Assembly: GCF_029867415.1 (NCBI RefSeq)
Contig: NC_081185.1
Coordinates: forward strand, 121,189,987-121,253,986
DNA from: Vicia villosa
Taxonomy: Eukaryota > Streptophyta > Magnoliopsida > Fabales > Fabaceae
DNA: 64,000 bases
Direction: 5' to 3'
The notes beneath the pieces were generated by a model. It was not told where the DNA came from and searched no databases. It saw only the letters and a program-made list of their open reading frames with translations. Positions 48,171 through 61,200 of the stretch are shown here, piece after piece. The translations under genes were made by a program, and so were the position numbers. Every line of letters starts with the position of its first letter. Position 1 is the first letter of the stretch.

Positions 48171-50104
48171 GAGAACTTTGTTGAAAGATCATTTCTCTTA
48201 CAAAAAGGTAGACACTATAACTTTTTAATTCTGTTTCTTTTATTTTTCTTTAACATTACACCACTAAATATATATTAAATTATACTAACCACTCTTCTTT
48301 CTATTCATTGTCCTTTTTATGTAAGTTTTAAGTTATTACGGTGTATTGTAAAACTTTCATCATAAGCTATATACTTTTTATGTATTTTTAACCTTGAGTG
48401 TTAATATTATGAATTGCAGTTGAAATATAGATTATAATATGAAGATCTTTTTTCATTGCATATCAACAACAATGTATAGGGTGAAGATTATTTAACAAGG
48501 AGTGTACATTTTCTCACCTTTCTATTAATTTTGGTAACTTTCAATTAGTATTACTATTCATTTTTGTATCATCAATTACTATTACAAGAGTTATGTATAC
48601 GTTTTTTTTTAATTTTTTGTAATGTAATTTAATTTATATTTTTTATTCCTTACATAAATTCAATATTCTCATATCTATGTGTTAGGATAAAGACTCAACT
48701 TACTATATTGTATTAATTAATGAATATTTTAGAAAACTCTTTTATAATAATTTGCTTGAATATCAATATAATTTTTATTTACATGTATAATTATTATTTC
48801 ATTTTGATATGTATTGCATTCAATATTTGACTCTATTACATAAAAGTGGATTGAATTTTTAATTATTTTACTTACGATTATCAATGTATTTCTTTTTTAT
48901 TAAAATATATTACAAATCAAAGTTGGAATCTATATATAGTGTTATATGCATATCAAATATCTTGAAGTGTATTTTGTGGATTAAATAATAAAATCAAAGT
49001 TAGAATTTACATATGGTGTTATATCCATATCAAATATCTTAAAGTGTACTTTCTGGATTTAATAATATAATCAAATAAAAATAGAAATTTACATTTACAT
49101 ATACAGGCAAAAAGAATCTACATATATTATGATATGACGACTTAGACAACCAAATTTAAGAAACAACTGGAAAATATATTTTATCTTTTTAGCAAATGTT
49201 TTTTTTTTTAATTATTTAGTAGTCATTCTTTATTATATCTCATTATTTTTTATTTTACTTTGGTTTTAAAAACTTTTCATTATCTTTACTTTATACAAAT
49301 TTGCATAGTAAGAGAATTATAATACTATTAACTACATTCATGTTACATAATAAATGAGTTATAAACCTATATATTATGATTATTAATTTTATTAAAAAAA
49401 TCAATTTGTGGTACACATATATTTATTAAAATATTTTCAAATTTATAATTTATAGAAGAAAACCACGTATGTATATCTTTTAAATAATTATTTTTTATTA
49501 CAATCTATTAGAATATTAGAACAATAATTATAAACTCAATTTGATATCTAAATTAAAACTCAGAAAATAATTTTTTTTTAATTTAGTTGATACATGAAAA
49601 AGTTTTCTTTAATATATGTTAATAAATATTAATAATATAAATAAAATAAAATAAATAGTAGTTAATTTATTCAACAACTATAATTAATTATTTAATTGAT
49701 TCAAAGAAAATATATTGTTGTATTGAATTGTTTCTTCACAAAATAAAATTTTAATCTAATTTTTTACATTCCTAATAAATTATTATATAGAACTATTATT
49801 TGGTCACAATTTTATTAATTCATAATTTTTATTACTTTCAACTAATATTATTGATAATTTTCATAACGGCCCACTAATATTGTTAATAATTTTTTAATTT
49901 TATTTACTATTAAATTCATATTAAAAAGTGATATATGAAAGTGTTTTTTGTTGTAACTATAAAAATGAATGATAATGTATATTATTACTTTTATTTATTA
50001 AAATTTAACTGATACATGATTTCTAAAATTATAAGCATAAAAATAGTTAATACATAAATTCTTAATTATGCAAACAACCGCGCATCGCGCGGGTCACAGT
50101 CTAG

Positions 50105-50917
50105 TAGAAATAAATATTAGAATGTGATAGGAGGTGTTTATGATATAAGCGGTTAATTAAAGTGTTTAACCAAACAGGGACTAAGTTATTAACAGTTTCA
50201 AATTATTGAGATTATGAATGGAAGGCTCAAGCAAGCAACATTTGTTTTGCTTAATTTCTACATAGAACCTCCAGCTCAAACACTTTCTCCTCCATGTCGT
50301 ATAAAATAAAACTGAAATGCTGTCATTATAGACATATTTCCCTTCCTAACTATGAAATTAGGCATATATAATAAATTCCCTTAAACCACTTAAATCTCTT
50401 TGAATAATCATCACAGGCAATAGTTTCCCACAATCTGTCAAACAATGCAAAATAGCACAAAGTTGGAGACACAAGTAGTAGCAACAGCATATGTAAAATT
50501 CACCACTGAAACTTCCAAACAGAACTAGTTATTACAATTCAATTACATAGTAACTAAATAGGATAAGTAATAACATGAAAAAGAAAAAAAAAAGCATTCT
50601 TTGACAGTAAACTAACCAGTAGATAGACATTCTTCCACCAATTTCATACTCTCATCTCTATCACATTTTCATACTAATTTAGTGCAAATTACCTGTCTAT
50701 GGTTTCACACAAACAAAATCACAATATTAACACAAAGGAAAAACCTCAAAAATTGTAACCATCATCAAGCTTAAAACTTATATACATCTTGTCATCAAAT
50801 TACATGACAATAAAATATAATTCACTCTCTTTCAACATAAACATCTAAAAATAAAAAGCAGAATATAATTCATTCTGTTTCAACTTAAACATAAGAAAAC
50901 AAGAAGCATAATATCAT
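50105..50917. other. 3' flank of the third zinc-finger gene
   Basis: No gene seen. It aligns in part with the downstream flanks of the other two zinc-finger copies (GATATAAGCGGTTAATTAAA, CACCAATTTCATACT). Confidence 0.6.
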
Positions 50918-52144
50918 TCAAGGTGAGTGCTTAATTTCATCACCAACATCATTAGTTGGGAGTTCATTCAAATCAAAATTACCAACAACTTTTAGCCCCA
51001 ATTCTGTTTCAACATCATTTGTCGGGAGCTCGTTCAAATCAAAGTTTCGAACTACTCTTGACACCGCCGTTTCACCTACGCTCAGATTCTTCTCCTCCTT
51101 CAACACTGTTTCATCAATACCATCACTTATTGGAAGCACATGTTGTTTGTGCATCATCTCAGAGTCATTCCCAGAGCTTGAAAGTCTCATTCTCTTATAC
51201 TCATAATGATTCAAATCAAGATTCGCAACCGGTTCACTAGACATATCCAATAACAGTATTGGAACAGTGTTATTAGCGGCTCTCATTCTCTTATACTCAT
51301 AATGATTCAAATCAAGATATCTCCTGCTCCTTTTCTTAGTATTATACAATCTTGGTGGCAGAAAACTTAACAAGTCAACAGCTGTTGATTCTTGTTGACT
51401 AGATTCCAAGGTTGAAACAGTAGGTGGATGAACGGTACCCTTCAAAGCCATATCAAAGTCGCCAACAACTCTTGGCCCCAATTCATGATGTGATTCTGTC
51501 GACTTCACCATTCTTTCATCAATACCATCACTTGTTAGAAACACACGTTGTTTCTGCATCATCTCATTATCATTCCCATTGCTTGAAAGTTTTATCCTCT
51601 TATACTCACGATGATTCAAATCAAGAATCGCAACCGATTCGCGAGACATATCCAAGGAGGGTATTTGAGCAGTATTATTAGCGAATCCATCATCAACAAG
51701 ATATCTCCTGCTCCTTTTCTTGGTATTATACGATCTTGGTGGCAGCAAACTTAACAAGTCAACAGCTGGTAAGTCTTCTTGTTTGCTAGGTTTGAAGGTT
51801 GATGCAGTAGATGGATGATGAACGGTAGTCTTGAAAACCCTAGTCCATGAATGTCTTTTCTGTTTGGCATCAACATCATTATTATGATTACTTGGAGAAC
51901 AAGATAAAGAGAAAGTGACCTTCATGGTTTTATAACCCTTATTAACATGATCATGATCATCACGTATCTGTTTGTTGGAGCGATGAGAGGTCTTGTGGCC
52001 ACCGAGTGCTTGGCCTGTGGTGAACACTTTGTGACAAAACTCACACATAAAGAGTTTGTGTTTCAGGCATTGATCATGATGATGATCATCATTGGGGTTA
52101 CGATGGTGAGAATGAGATGAAGAATTGTTGTTGTTCTTCATCAT
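50918..52144 (-). CDS. Single-finger Q-type C2H2 protein with internally duplicated EAR-rich tail
   Basis: A 408-aa intronless frame from ATG 52144 (MMKNNNNSSS); a second ATG follows at once. The frame is open upstream to 52252 but without an ATG, and the TATA box at 52255-52262 makes 52144 the likely start. One finger has Cys34, Cys37, His50 and His54 with TGQALGGHKTSHRSNKQ. The tail has two copies of a long module (VDLLSLLPPR/VDLLSFLPPR, TKKRSRRYL, LDLNHxEYKR, GNDxEMMxKQ, SDGIDE) and ends with two FDLNELPTND EAR motifs; three LDLNHxEYKR motifs add further DLN-type candidates. It is a probable nuclear repressor. It is nearly twice the length of its paralog at 37053, the difference being the duplicated module. 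Confidence 0.9.
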   Translation of the reverse strand: MMKNNNNSSSHSHHRNPNDDHHHDQCLKHKLFMCEFCHKVFTTGQALGGHKTSHRSNKQIRDDHDHVNKGYKTMKVTFSLSCSPSNHNNDVDAKQKRHSWTRVFKTTVHHPSTASTFKPSKQEDLPAVDLLSLLPPRSYNTKKRSRRYLVDDGFANNTAQIPSLDMSRESVAILDLNHREYKRIKLSSNGNDNEMMQKQRVFLTSDGIDERMVKSTESHHELGPRVVGDFDMALKGTVHPPTVSTLESSQQESTAVDLLSFLPPRLYNTKKRSRRYLDLNHYEYKRMRAANNTVPILLLDMSSEPVANLDLNHYEYKRMRLSSSGNDSEMMHKQHVLPISDGIDETVLKEEKNLSVGETAVSRVVRNFDLNELPTNDVETELGLKVVGNFDLNELPTNDVGDEIKHSP

Positions 52145-52254
52145 GATAATGTGATGAACTGGTCGAGTAGAGTAGGTTTTGAAGGAAGAAAGAAAAAAGA
52201 GTCGGTTGGGTAGAAGTGTGAAGAGTGAGTGAGGGAGAGTTAATAATGACAACT

Positions 52255-52262
52255 TATTTATA
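52255..52262 (-). promoter_or_regulatory. TATA box of the third zinc-finger gene
   Basis: TATAAATA on the minus strand, 111 bp upstream of the ATG at 52144. It implies a transcript start near 52225, which excludes the open but ATG-less upstream part of the frame from the protein. Confidence 0.6.
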
Positions 52263-52717
<455 letters not shown>

Positions 52718-53229
52718 AATTTTTTGTTATATTAAATTTTTAATAATTTATATTTATGTTATTAGATGTAAAAATTAATCTTTTAATTTATAAAAATTAA
52801 TTAAAATAATTTTTTTTAAAGTTAAAACATTTAAAAAACAATTATACTTCAAAATCTTCATTGTGTTGCATGCGAAAGAATATATTTGTCTTCAATGTTA
52901 CACTCTAGTGATTTGTCTTTGAAGACGTTTTATGTGATAACCAAAACTTTTAGTTACCACATTTCTCCACCAAACTACTATAATTATTGAGAAGTGTTTG
53001 TTAATAGGAAAAAAATAGATTTAATACAAATATTGTATTAAGGATAATAAATATTTTAAAATAATTTTTAATTAAGATTGATTTATTCTTATCTAGATAA
53101 TCATTTTAAGATTTTCAATTTTTTTAAAGTAGTTATATTCTTTAAATTAGTCTATCATGTTATTAGGAAGTGTTATTTGTGTTTCGGTTCCTAACATTCG
53201 GTGTCACAGTCTCACCATAAGGCCTGAAT

Positions 53230-53770
53230 AAAGTCGAATCGACAGCTTTTTAAGTGTGAAAAGCTATGGTATTAGAGAGTTCCTTTGTGTAACCATAATA
53301 GCTGAAGTTTGATGAACACTATGATCACTAGGAGATGCTCATGGAGGACTTTTTACATTCAAAGGAGTATTAGGTCGAGTAAAAAATAGGGTTCCTGCAA
53401 GGAGTAATTCTTACCGATGCGCAAAGAAATGACGTTGATGATCTGAAATTAAAAAGACTTCAAAATATGAAACTATCTATTTCAAGCATTAAATCGTTTA
53501 GTTGTAAAAATTTATTCTTAACATTAACCAAGATACGATAAAGAACATATAGGATTCCTTGAAGCAAAAGTACGAAGGTTCAACACGGATCAAGCACGCA
53601 GAGCTGCAAGCTTTAAAAAAAGAGTTTGAAACTCTCCATATAAAGGAAGGAAAATTTGTGAATAATTATTTTTGCTCGAAAACTAACCATAGCCAACAAG
53701 ATAAAAGTTAATGGTGTAAACTGTGAAATTCATAAAATAATTAAAACGGTTTCAGTATAATTATTTAGAG
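53230..53770 (+). pseudogene. Ty1/copia gag remnant
   Basis: Broken frames read DEHYDHWRWAMLMEDFLHSK then EYWVE, later GVILTDAQRNDVDDLKLKRL, and near 53600 LQALKKEFETLHIKEGKFVN. These are landmarks of copia gag (UBN2-type) in order. Stops and frameshifts throughout. No LTRs identified. Confidence 0.75.
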
Positions 53771-54875
53771 TTCAATCACAATAAAAAATTTGATGTGTGA
53801 GAACAAATAACAATGACAGGCAAAATAAATGGTCTTCATCAAATATTAACTTTGTGCAGCAAGATACCAATTTAACTTGGCAAAAGAAGATAAGGTAAAG
53901 ATAATTAATACAATAACTTGTTTATCCGACTCGATTAAACGATCTACTCTGGTGAAGATAGCAACTCTTTGACATTATACTTTCAATAGATGTTACAAAA
54001 TATTACGAATGAGTTACAAAAAATAGTCATCCAAGTTCCAAAGAACAAACCCTAGTGTCTATCTAAGTGTTTTTCAATCTCTCCAACTCTCTTTATATAT
54101 GTGTTCCTTTATGAAACCAAAATTGATAAGAGATTGGAGGTTGTAAGGTGCAACAGTAAACTTGAGCTTCCGATACGGTGGGAGGAGGGACTGATCTGCA
54201 AGGATAACAGTCAAACGCTCAAGTCATAATGTGAGTACAGTGATCAAACGAAGTTTGAATTTGAACTGTGTACCTGACACATAACATGATTCCTCTTTAT
54301 ATAATGGAGCAGTTATAACAACATGTTATTCTTCACATGTGGGATGCATGGAGCTATTGGATGGATCATAGATCTAGATCTCTTGTGCTCTAACCAAAGG
54401 TTAACATTCATGTCCATTTGGTGACATAGCGGGTTATTATCTTCTTTGGGCCCCGAAGGCTGGTTTTCGTGGCCAGCTCAAAATAGTTGCCCCCCAAGCC
54501 TGGACTATGCTTTCTAGCGTGAGGATTTTGTCATATTTTTCTTTTCATATCGGCCACTTCCTGATTTTAACGGAAAGCCAAGACGTGACGTTAATGTATA
54601 TGGGAATTTATGCCTTAAATGCACCTCGTAATACAAATGTCTTTTCGCAGGTACTATCATATAATCTTTGGAAACTAAAATACTTGATAGTTTTCGTGAT
54701 GCAATCTGAAGTGTTGATAATTTACTTTTGGTAAGTCATCACACGATCTCTAAAGAGTTTGTTCTGCAATTTATTAAGATGTTGCCTTTACTTCTTTTTC
54801 ATCTATTTTTTTTAACATACTATTTTGTACAAATAAAGGAAGTAATGTCTATCATGAGTCAAGAATCAAAATTAT
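53771..54875. other. Repeat-like intergenic sequence
   Basis: No gene seen. The text around 54480 (AAATAGTTGCCCCCCAAGCC) is the kind found in LTRs of plant gypsy elements, and precedes the gypsy gag-like remnant below. Confidence 0.4.
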
Positions 54876-55166
54876 ATGGTTTTGCTTTTTGGGTTAATCC
54901 TGACATTTCAATTTTCAACCACTGCCTCTACCTTTCCTCAAGAAGGTAGTCTTGATAAGACCTCTCTAGATGTAGGTCCTTCTTCGGATTGGGGTGTATT
55001 GACCCCTAAGGAAGAAAAAAGGATTTTCAATGAGTATGGAAGATGCGACATGGATCTCCGCTTACCCTTCAACAGCTTTAAGATAAAGATTTTAAACCAC
55101 TTGAAGATCGTTCATTTGCATATGAACCTTGTGAATTGGGCATATATTAAATTCTTACATTATTGA
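54876..55166 (+). pseudogene. Gypsy-type gag-like ('putative gypsy type transposon') remnant
   Basis: Reads LDVGPSSDWGVLTPKEEKRI then LRLPFNSFKIKILNHLKIVH and LVNWAYIKFL. The pattern LPF-x2-F-x3-LxHL...NxWAF is that of the conserved N-terminal domain of plant Tat-type gypsy gag-like proteins. It is truncated. Confidence 0.6.
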
Positions 55167-56830
55167 GGTGAATATCAGGGGGGGCTCTCTTCTTCCATGT
55201 TTTCATAGTACAGTGTAGTTCAGCAAGCCAAATGCAAGGTCAAAGCATGATTACTCTAGTATAGCTTACTTGTTATTTCAGAGTGTTTTCGAAGAGCTTG
55301 AATAATTTCAAAAATCGGTTCTTCTTGGTTGCTCCTCTCTAAAAAGAGGCCCATGCGTCATAATGTACCATAGGAATCAGGATGAAAGACAAGTGTATTA
55401 GTGTGTTTCATAAGTATTAATGGAACAAAAGTCATTTCTTGACGGGGAATGGATCATACGTCTACAAGGAGAGTGATATGTCCCAATAAGAGCTTTATTT
55501 GATGAAATGGATAGTCAACATCATCAAAAAGTTGGGCTATGTCGAGAGCATCACTCCCCAAGATGAAACCTCAAAGAAACATTTGAAATGGCTTGTTGAA
55601 ACCCGTCTACTAATGTACACTCGTACCAAGGAGGAGAGGAATGTCGTTTTTGGTGAGCTTCCTGTATTCCCTCCCCTACAACTAGTTTGGTTATGTGTAG
55701 TGCTTTTAACTTATGATAATCATTGTTTGCAAATTCGATGAAGAATGAGGAATTAATCCCCCAACTAAGACGGGGAATCTGATTCACCCTCGCTGTTTAT
55801 GGTCCTTCAAACACTTCAATGTCAGTCAATGTCCCTTCTTCGTATGGGATTCAAGGATTTTATCTCAGCCTTCTCAATTGGATTCTTGAGGGGAAACCTC
55901 CTCAAGGACTTCTAGAGGTGTTGGTATCCTTAATGATACTTGGCGAGCATCATGTATGTTAGGTCCTATGACTCATGTCTTCTTGGCTAGGTCGCGAACC
56001 CGTACTTTGAAAAAGGATTTCTCTTACCTTGTCAACCTGATCTACAAGGCTCTCGAAGAGCAGTTGTCGAGTCTGGCGTATTATACCTGACGTGTTTCTG
56101 TCGTTCTAATAATTGGTAGAATCAATCGTTGGGATACTTTCTTGTATGTTCATATTTGTAAAAAATAGCAACTATTAGAGGAGAGTATTTGTAATTTGAC
56201 GCTTCAGCGGAATATGTACCTACAATAAGTATAAAAGGATTATGTTTATCATATCAAGATATGTGATCCATGATTTGTGAAATAAATTTTAAAATTATTT
56301 ACTTTAATGAGAGCTTGTGGAAGGTGTATTAGTGCATTTCATGGCATGTTCATCTTTTTCCTGTGTGGTGGATGTTGTACTTGAGACTTCACATCCAAGA
56401 GGGAGTGAATTGTGTGGTTTGAAAATTTTGATTTTGAAAACTTTTGAGAAGTAAAATCAGAGTTTGAAAACATTTTCAAAAACTAAGCAGCAAAAAAAAT
56501 GCAAAAAATAAATTGTTGAAATAAAAATTAAGAGAAAAGAAAAACAAATCATCATCATACACAGTATCCGATAAAACTTGGCTAGAGACTGTCTTCTAAT
56601 AAACTCAACACTAGCGTTATTATAATAAATAGAGAACAAATCTCTACAATGTCTAATGATGTTACCAAATTATGTATTTTTTTTTTGAAAGAAGAGAAAC
56701 TATACACCTCACTTTTATAATCTAATTCAAAATCAGTTAGTCCCACTATTCAAAATCAATTGGTCCCATATTGAACTCATGTATCCAACGAAGAACCAAA
56801 AGTAAGTTATAAATATAAATAGTAGAAGAA
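55167..56830. other. Intergenic, probable retrotransposon debris
   Basis: A few open frames (for example 55499-55741 plus) without recognised domains; their position suggests the same gypsy remnant. No gene supported. Confidence 0.4.
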
Positions 56831-56852
56831 AAAAAAAGCATCCACATTACAT

Positions 56853-57000
56853 AGGGTCTGTTTGGTTTGGCGGTGGAAACATCAAACACACGTTTGAAAC
56901 CCCTTCCCACCGTGAAAATGAGAAGCAACAAAACATAGCTTCTCCTTTACAGTGGAAATGTACCGTGCTTTTGGGCATCCTGCCGTGTACCCAAACATGC
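56853..57000. mobile_element. Possible short hAT-like TIR element
   Basis: Starts GGGTCTGTTTGGTTTGG and ends CCGTGTACCCAAACATGC, imperfect inverted ends of a type common in plant hAT MITEs. No clear target duplication. Confidence 0.3.
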
Positions 57001-57120
57001 TAATATAACTCTTCATCAAACTATACATCTTTCATTATATTTAATGTTATAACATGGTCCCAATTAAAAAATTTTCATTATATTTAATGTAATAACATGG
57101 TCCCAATTAAAAAAAAAAAA

Positions 57121-57514
57121 AACTTAATTGTAGTTTTGGTCCCTCTATTATCCATTTTTTTGTGTTTTGGTCTCTCTATTTTAAAATCCAGAATTTCAGT
57201 CCCTATATTTTAGTTTTTTGAGGATTTTGGTCCCCCTGCAAATTCAAAGCAATTTTAAATGAAATGACGCTCTTATTGATGATGAGTCCGTGCTAGTTTA
57301 ATAGTAATTTTTTCAAAAAAACTATTTTTATTTAAGATTTATGTTGAACATGTCATCAATGTGAGTTTCATTTTATTAAAAATTGCATTCGAATTTGCAG
57401 AGGGATCAAAATCCTCTAAAAACTAAAATAAAGGGACTAAAATTCCAGATTTTAAAATAGAGGGATCAAAATCCAAAAAAATGAATAATAGGGGACCAAA
57501 ATTGCAATTAAGCC
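57121..57514. mobile_element. MITE with TTTTGGTCCC inverted termini
   Basis: Left text CTTAATTGTAGTTTTGGTCC; right end inward GGCTTAATTGCAATTTTGGT. The arms continue with ATTATCCATTTTTTTG/ATTATTCATTTTTTTG and TTAAAATC...CAG. It is flanked by A-runs that could be a 9-11-bp target duplication. The flank also carries a small tandem duplication of TTTAATGT(T/A)ATAACATGGTC. Confidence 0.75.
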
Positions 57515-57589
57515 AAAAAAAAAAAGTTATAACATGGTCAACTATACATCTTATACATCTTACCTTATAAAGTACTATATTCACCTTTA

Positions 57590-57770
57590 AAAGTGTCCTT
57601 GAGACACTCTTTAAATGATTAAAATAATAAAAAAATTTAAGAATGCGGATATTTAATGCATTGAAAACTAAAATAATAACTTTTATAAAGAATATTTTCT
57701 TTATTTAGTATACTTAAAAAGTGCATTGAAGGCACTCCTTAGCAAGACCCAAAAAAAATTAAGCTGATCT
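57590..57770. mobile_element. Possible MITE
   Basis: AAAAGTGTCCTTGAGACACTC near 57592 and AGTGCATTGAAGGCACTCCTT near 57721 form imperfect inverted arms around an AT-rich core. No clear target duplication was found. Confidence 0.35.
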
Positions 57771-58243
57771 TATATTCTTATCATCACATTTTAGCATATA
57801 TTTATGTAACTGTCATCGAACATATTTCCATTATGAATTGCAAGAAGACATTCATGTATTATTTTTCAAACAAAATATCCTTACTTCTGTCTACAAACAA
57901 GACAATAATAAAAAAATACTACCTTTCAACTTTGCAATAGCAACGAAATGGAAGGCAATGGCACTCTGAAAGTTGTAGATTTGAACATAAATATTATACA
58001 GCATTCATTATCACAGAGCTCACAACAACAAATACGCATATAATTACAATAGATATCTGTATCCACCTAACAAAACCATGAAACCCAAGCCAATCCCATC
58101 AATCAAACCACACCAGAAAATCTTCGTAGAAGAGAAGAGAGGAACATGTACATTGTGGTTGCAACCCCTCAACGCTTTGCGCCACACATTACATTTGACA
58201 CAGACAAACGTCATACCAAGATGTCAAAGGGAGAATGGAGTTG

Positions 58244-61200
58244 TTACACACCAGTTTGTTGTGGAACGGATTTAGTAAGATTCCTATTCCCTTCTTCATT
58301 GAGCTTAGGTTTATTCTTTATAGGCTTTTGTGTGCTACGTGTCCCTTTCACATTAGTTCTGGTAGGATATCTGGTCGTTTGAGCCCCTGAACCAACCCCT
58401 GCTAAAATACATGACAAATTAAACTTAGAAATAGCATCTTTCATTACTCTAACATGCCGTTCAATGGGATTTGGCAATATAGTGCTTCTTATCCAGCTTC
58501 CTTATTAGAAAATATTTGTGATCATGTTTTATGTTAAGCAAATTCAATGATGTTTTGCACTAGCATAGGTGATAATCTAATTACCTTAAGACAATGCAGA
58601 GAAAGAGAACAAACAAACTCACCATTGTTAGGAAGAGATAACCGCTTTTTCGTCTGTTTATCTACCTGTGAGTTTCTCTCCTTTGGATTACTGTGAGATC
58701 TTGGAAAACCAGATTTTGCGTTGTTTTCTTCAACGGGAATTTTAACATTTGCGTTAGACTTTGGTTTAACAGATTGTGTGTTCGATGTCTCGAGCAAACC
58801 TGCTGACTTGCTAGTGGAAGAAGACTCACAGCCATCAGAGACAGAAGGGCCGGTTTTGTGACTGACAACGCTCAGATGGATGTTTGGCAGATTGGATTTC
58901 GCATCAGTAGGCCTGAACTGAGGTCTGATTCCATTGCTGCCATCCATAACATCATTTTCGTCTACCTTTACTCCATCTTTCGTATTAATGTCAAGAAAGC
59001 GATTCTCCCAAGGACGTACAGCCATCCATCTTTCCAACCAATTCCAACCCCAACTACTTTTATCAGGTTCAAACCCTGAAGAAGTAGGAAGCTGCCTTGA
59101 TCCTGCCTGCCACTGCGAAGAGGAAGAAAAATATCTCATGACCTAGCTCGTAGTATGAAAGATGAATCAAAGGAAAAAAATGTGTTAAAAGATAATAATG
59201 GAATAACAACTGACGTTGATAACAATATTAAAATACAGTTTGAAAAAATGGTATATTCAGTTTTCTTTGTAATCACCCTTCGTAGTTATAACTGCAAAGA
59301 AAATAATTTTGGAAAAACTTTTGTTGTCTAATCAATGTAATAATACAATCATACATTGTAAAATTAGACTATGTCGCCAATTTAGTCGAAGAAATTTCAG
59401 GCATTGGACAATTGGTCTCTAAAGTTAACGAAATTAAAAAAATGATCCCTAAAGGTCGGTCAACTTAGTCAATAAAAATGTCACAAAGACCAAGGATTTT
59501 TTTACTTCAGAGATGATTTTAGAACTTCAATAATATTGGGGACCAAATTACATGACTCCTAAAATTTTAGGGACTAAATTGGTGCCATATCTCTACACCG
59601 TATGTTCCACAAATCCCATGCTTTTACTAATAAACATGATAGGATATTTTTGGATCATTCTTGATTATAAAACAGACACATTGATAATTACTCCATGTGA
59701 AGAATGCATCTGAAGTTCATTTTTAAATTTATTGACATGTATTTGCACAAAGAGCCAATATAATTGCATTGCGGTTTTAGTTACATGGCAGTGAATGATT
59801 AGGATTATTATGATTCTGAAATGAGAGCTCAATAACATCTTGTTTCTATCTTATATGACTCATAGTCAATGTACAGAAGCTTCCTATGATAGTGCTCTCG
59901 TAACTTGCACTTCATCTTTTTACATAATAGGAGAATAACTAATAAGTTCTTGCTTACAATATTGATTTTGAAATAGATCCCATATAATTATTAAAAATTA
60001 GATTTGAGGAAAAAGAAAATTATAAAAATTGATTTTACGAATACAAAATATAACATCAAAGAATAAGAAAATTGTAGGACAAAATTTCTCTGTTATACTT
60101 CTAAGACTTTCTTGATAATATCAAGTAACTTTATAATTTAACCCTATCATGATAACTAATTACAAGCAATAAAAAACCTAAATTGCTTTGATCATGTTCA
60201 ATTTTCTTTTCCCTTTTTATATTTGTATCACACAAATTTGGACTATATTTACCATTAGTGTTCCCTTTCACGTTTTGCTGCAAATAGGTCAATAAGATGC
60301 AATTGTAAATTTACCTGATGAGCTAGAGCATATGCCATGGCTCTCTCACGTTTAGCTGCAGCCTCCTGTCTCTTCAATATTTTGGTTTGAATTTGTTCAA
60401 CAGATCCCACACTGTCACACCAACCTTCCTGTGACAAACAAATACGAGAAATACACGATCTAAGTTGCTGGTCACTATTATTAATATTATGTTAATAATG
60501 AAAAATAATGACGAAAAAACAAATATATTCCATATTAATAAAACAAATTAGCTTTTGGAATAGTACTGCTTACTTCAATTTCTCGAACACGGGCTTCGTT
60601 TACAAGCTGTTGCTGAAGTTTCTGTTGATCTGTTTGACTTTCCAATGCCAAGCGAACACGCCTTGCCCTAACACGAGCCTGAACTCTCACCAAAGCTTGC
60701 ATACAACGGAGAGTTATTGCAGCTTGTTTTCTTACAGCATGGCCTCTTACAAGGGCCTGAAGCCTTACCAATCCTTTCAAAGCTCGTAGTGCTCTTCTGG
60801 CCTAATACATAGAATAGCAACAGGTTCTGTTATAATATAAAGAAGGAGAAAAAACAGTGCATGTAATGTAACCAAAGCAATACAGCAAGAAATCCTCAAA
60901 ATGTAATGATAAATTAAACCAAAATGAAGTGATCAATTACCAGAAATCCTCGAAATGCTGTTTGAATGCATATTGCAGCCCATTCTTCACTTGTGATTTG
61001 ATGATTATGTGCAACATCCGGTGTTTGTTGTGAAGTAGAAGGAGAATAATGAGCATCAAAGTTTGATTGGGGATTTGCCTGATCTACATCTCCAATAGGT
61101 GTAGCACCATCATCGCCAAACTCATTTTGAAGTTTGCTACTGTCAATTTCGATGGAATGCTTTCTTCGATGGCGAAACTTGCTAGCCTTTTGATTATTCA

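Larger units (their letters stand above)
45645..50104 (+). mobile_element. Non-autonomous Helitron, about 4.46 kb
   Basis: The 3' end is clear: hairpin CCGCGCATCGCGCGG, then GTCACAGTCTAG at 50093-50104, followed by T. The best 5' end is TCTTAATATATATAAATCCA at 45645, preceded by A and followed by CAACCCTAGCCACATGTCAC, text typical of plant Helitron 5' ends. Sequence right after 50104 (TAGAAATAAATATTAGAATG) continues the zinc-finger unit flank seen at 25025 and 35140, supporting the 3' boundary. No Rep/helicase was seen. The interior is extremely AT-rich and contains large internal repeats. Confidence 0.82.

Noticed and set aside
50956..51681. Two plus-strand frames opposite the large zinc-finger gene
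   Set aside because: They are shadows of the repeated module on the coding strand, including the repeated YHHLLE text.
52145..52252. N-terminal 36-residue extension of the large zinc-finger protein
   Set aside because: The extension begins at TTG, has no ATG, and starts upstream of the transcript start implied by the TATA box at 52255-52262.
54507..54949. Overlapping 73-75-aa plus-strand frames
   Set aside because: No domain; they lie in probable gypsy LTR/leader sequence upstream of the gag-like remnant.
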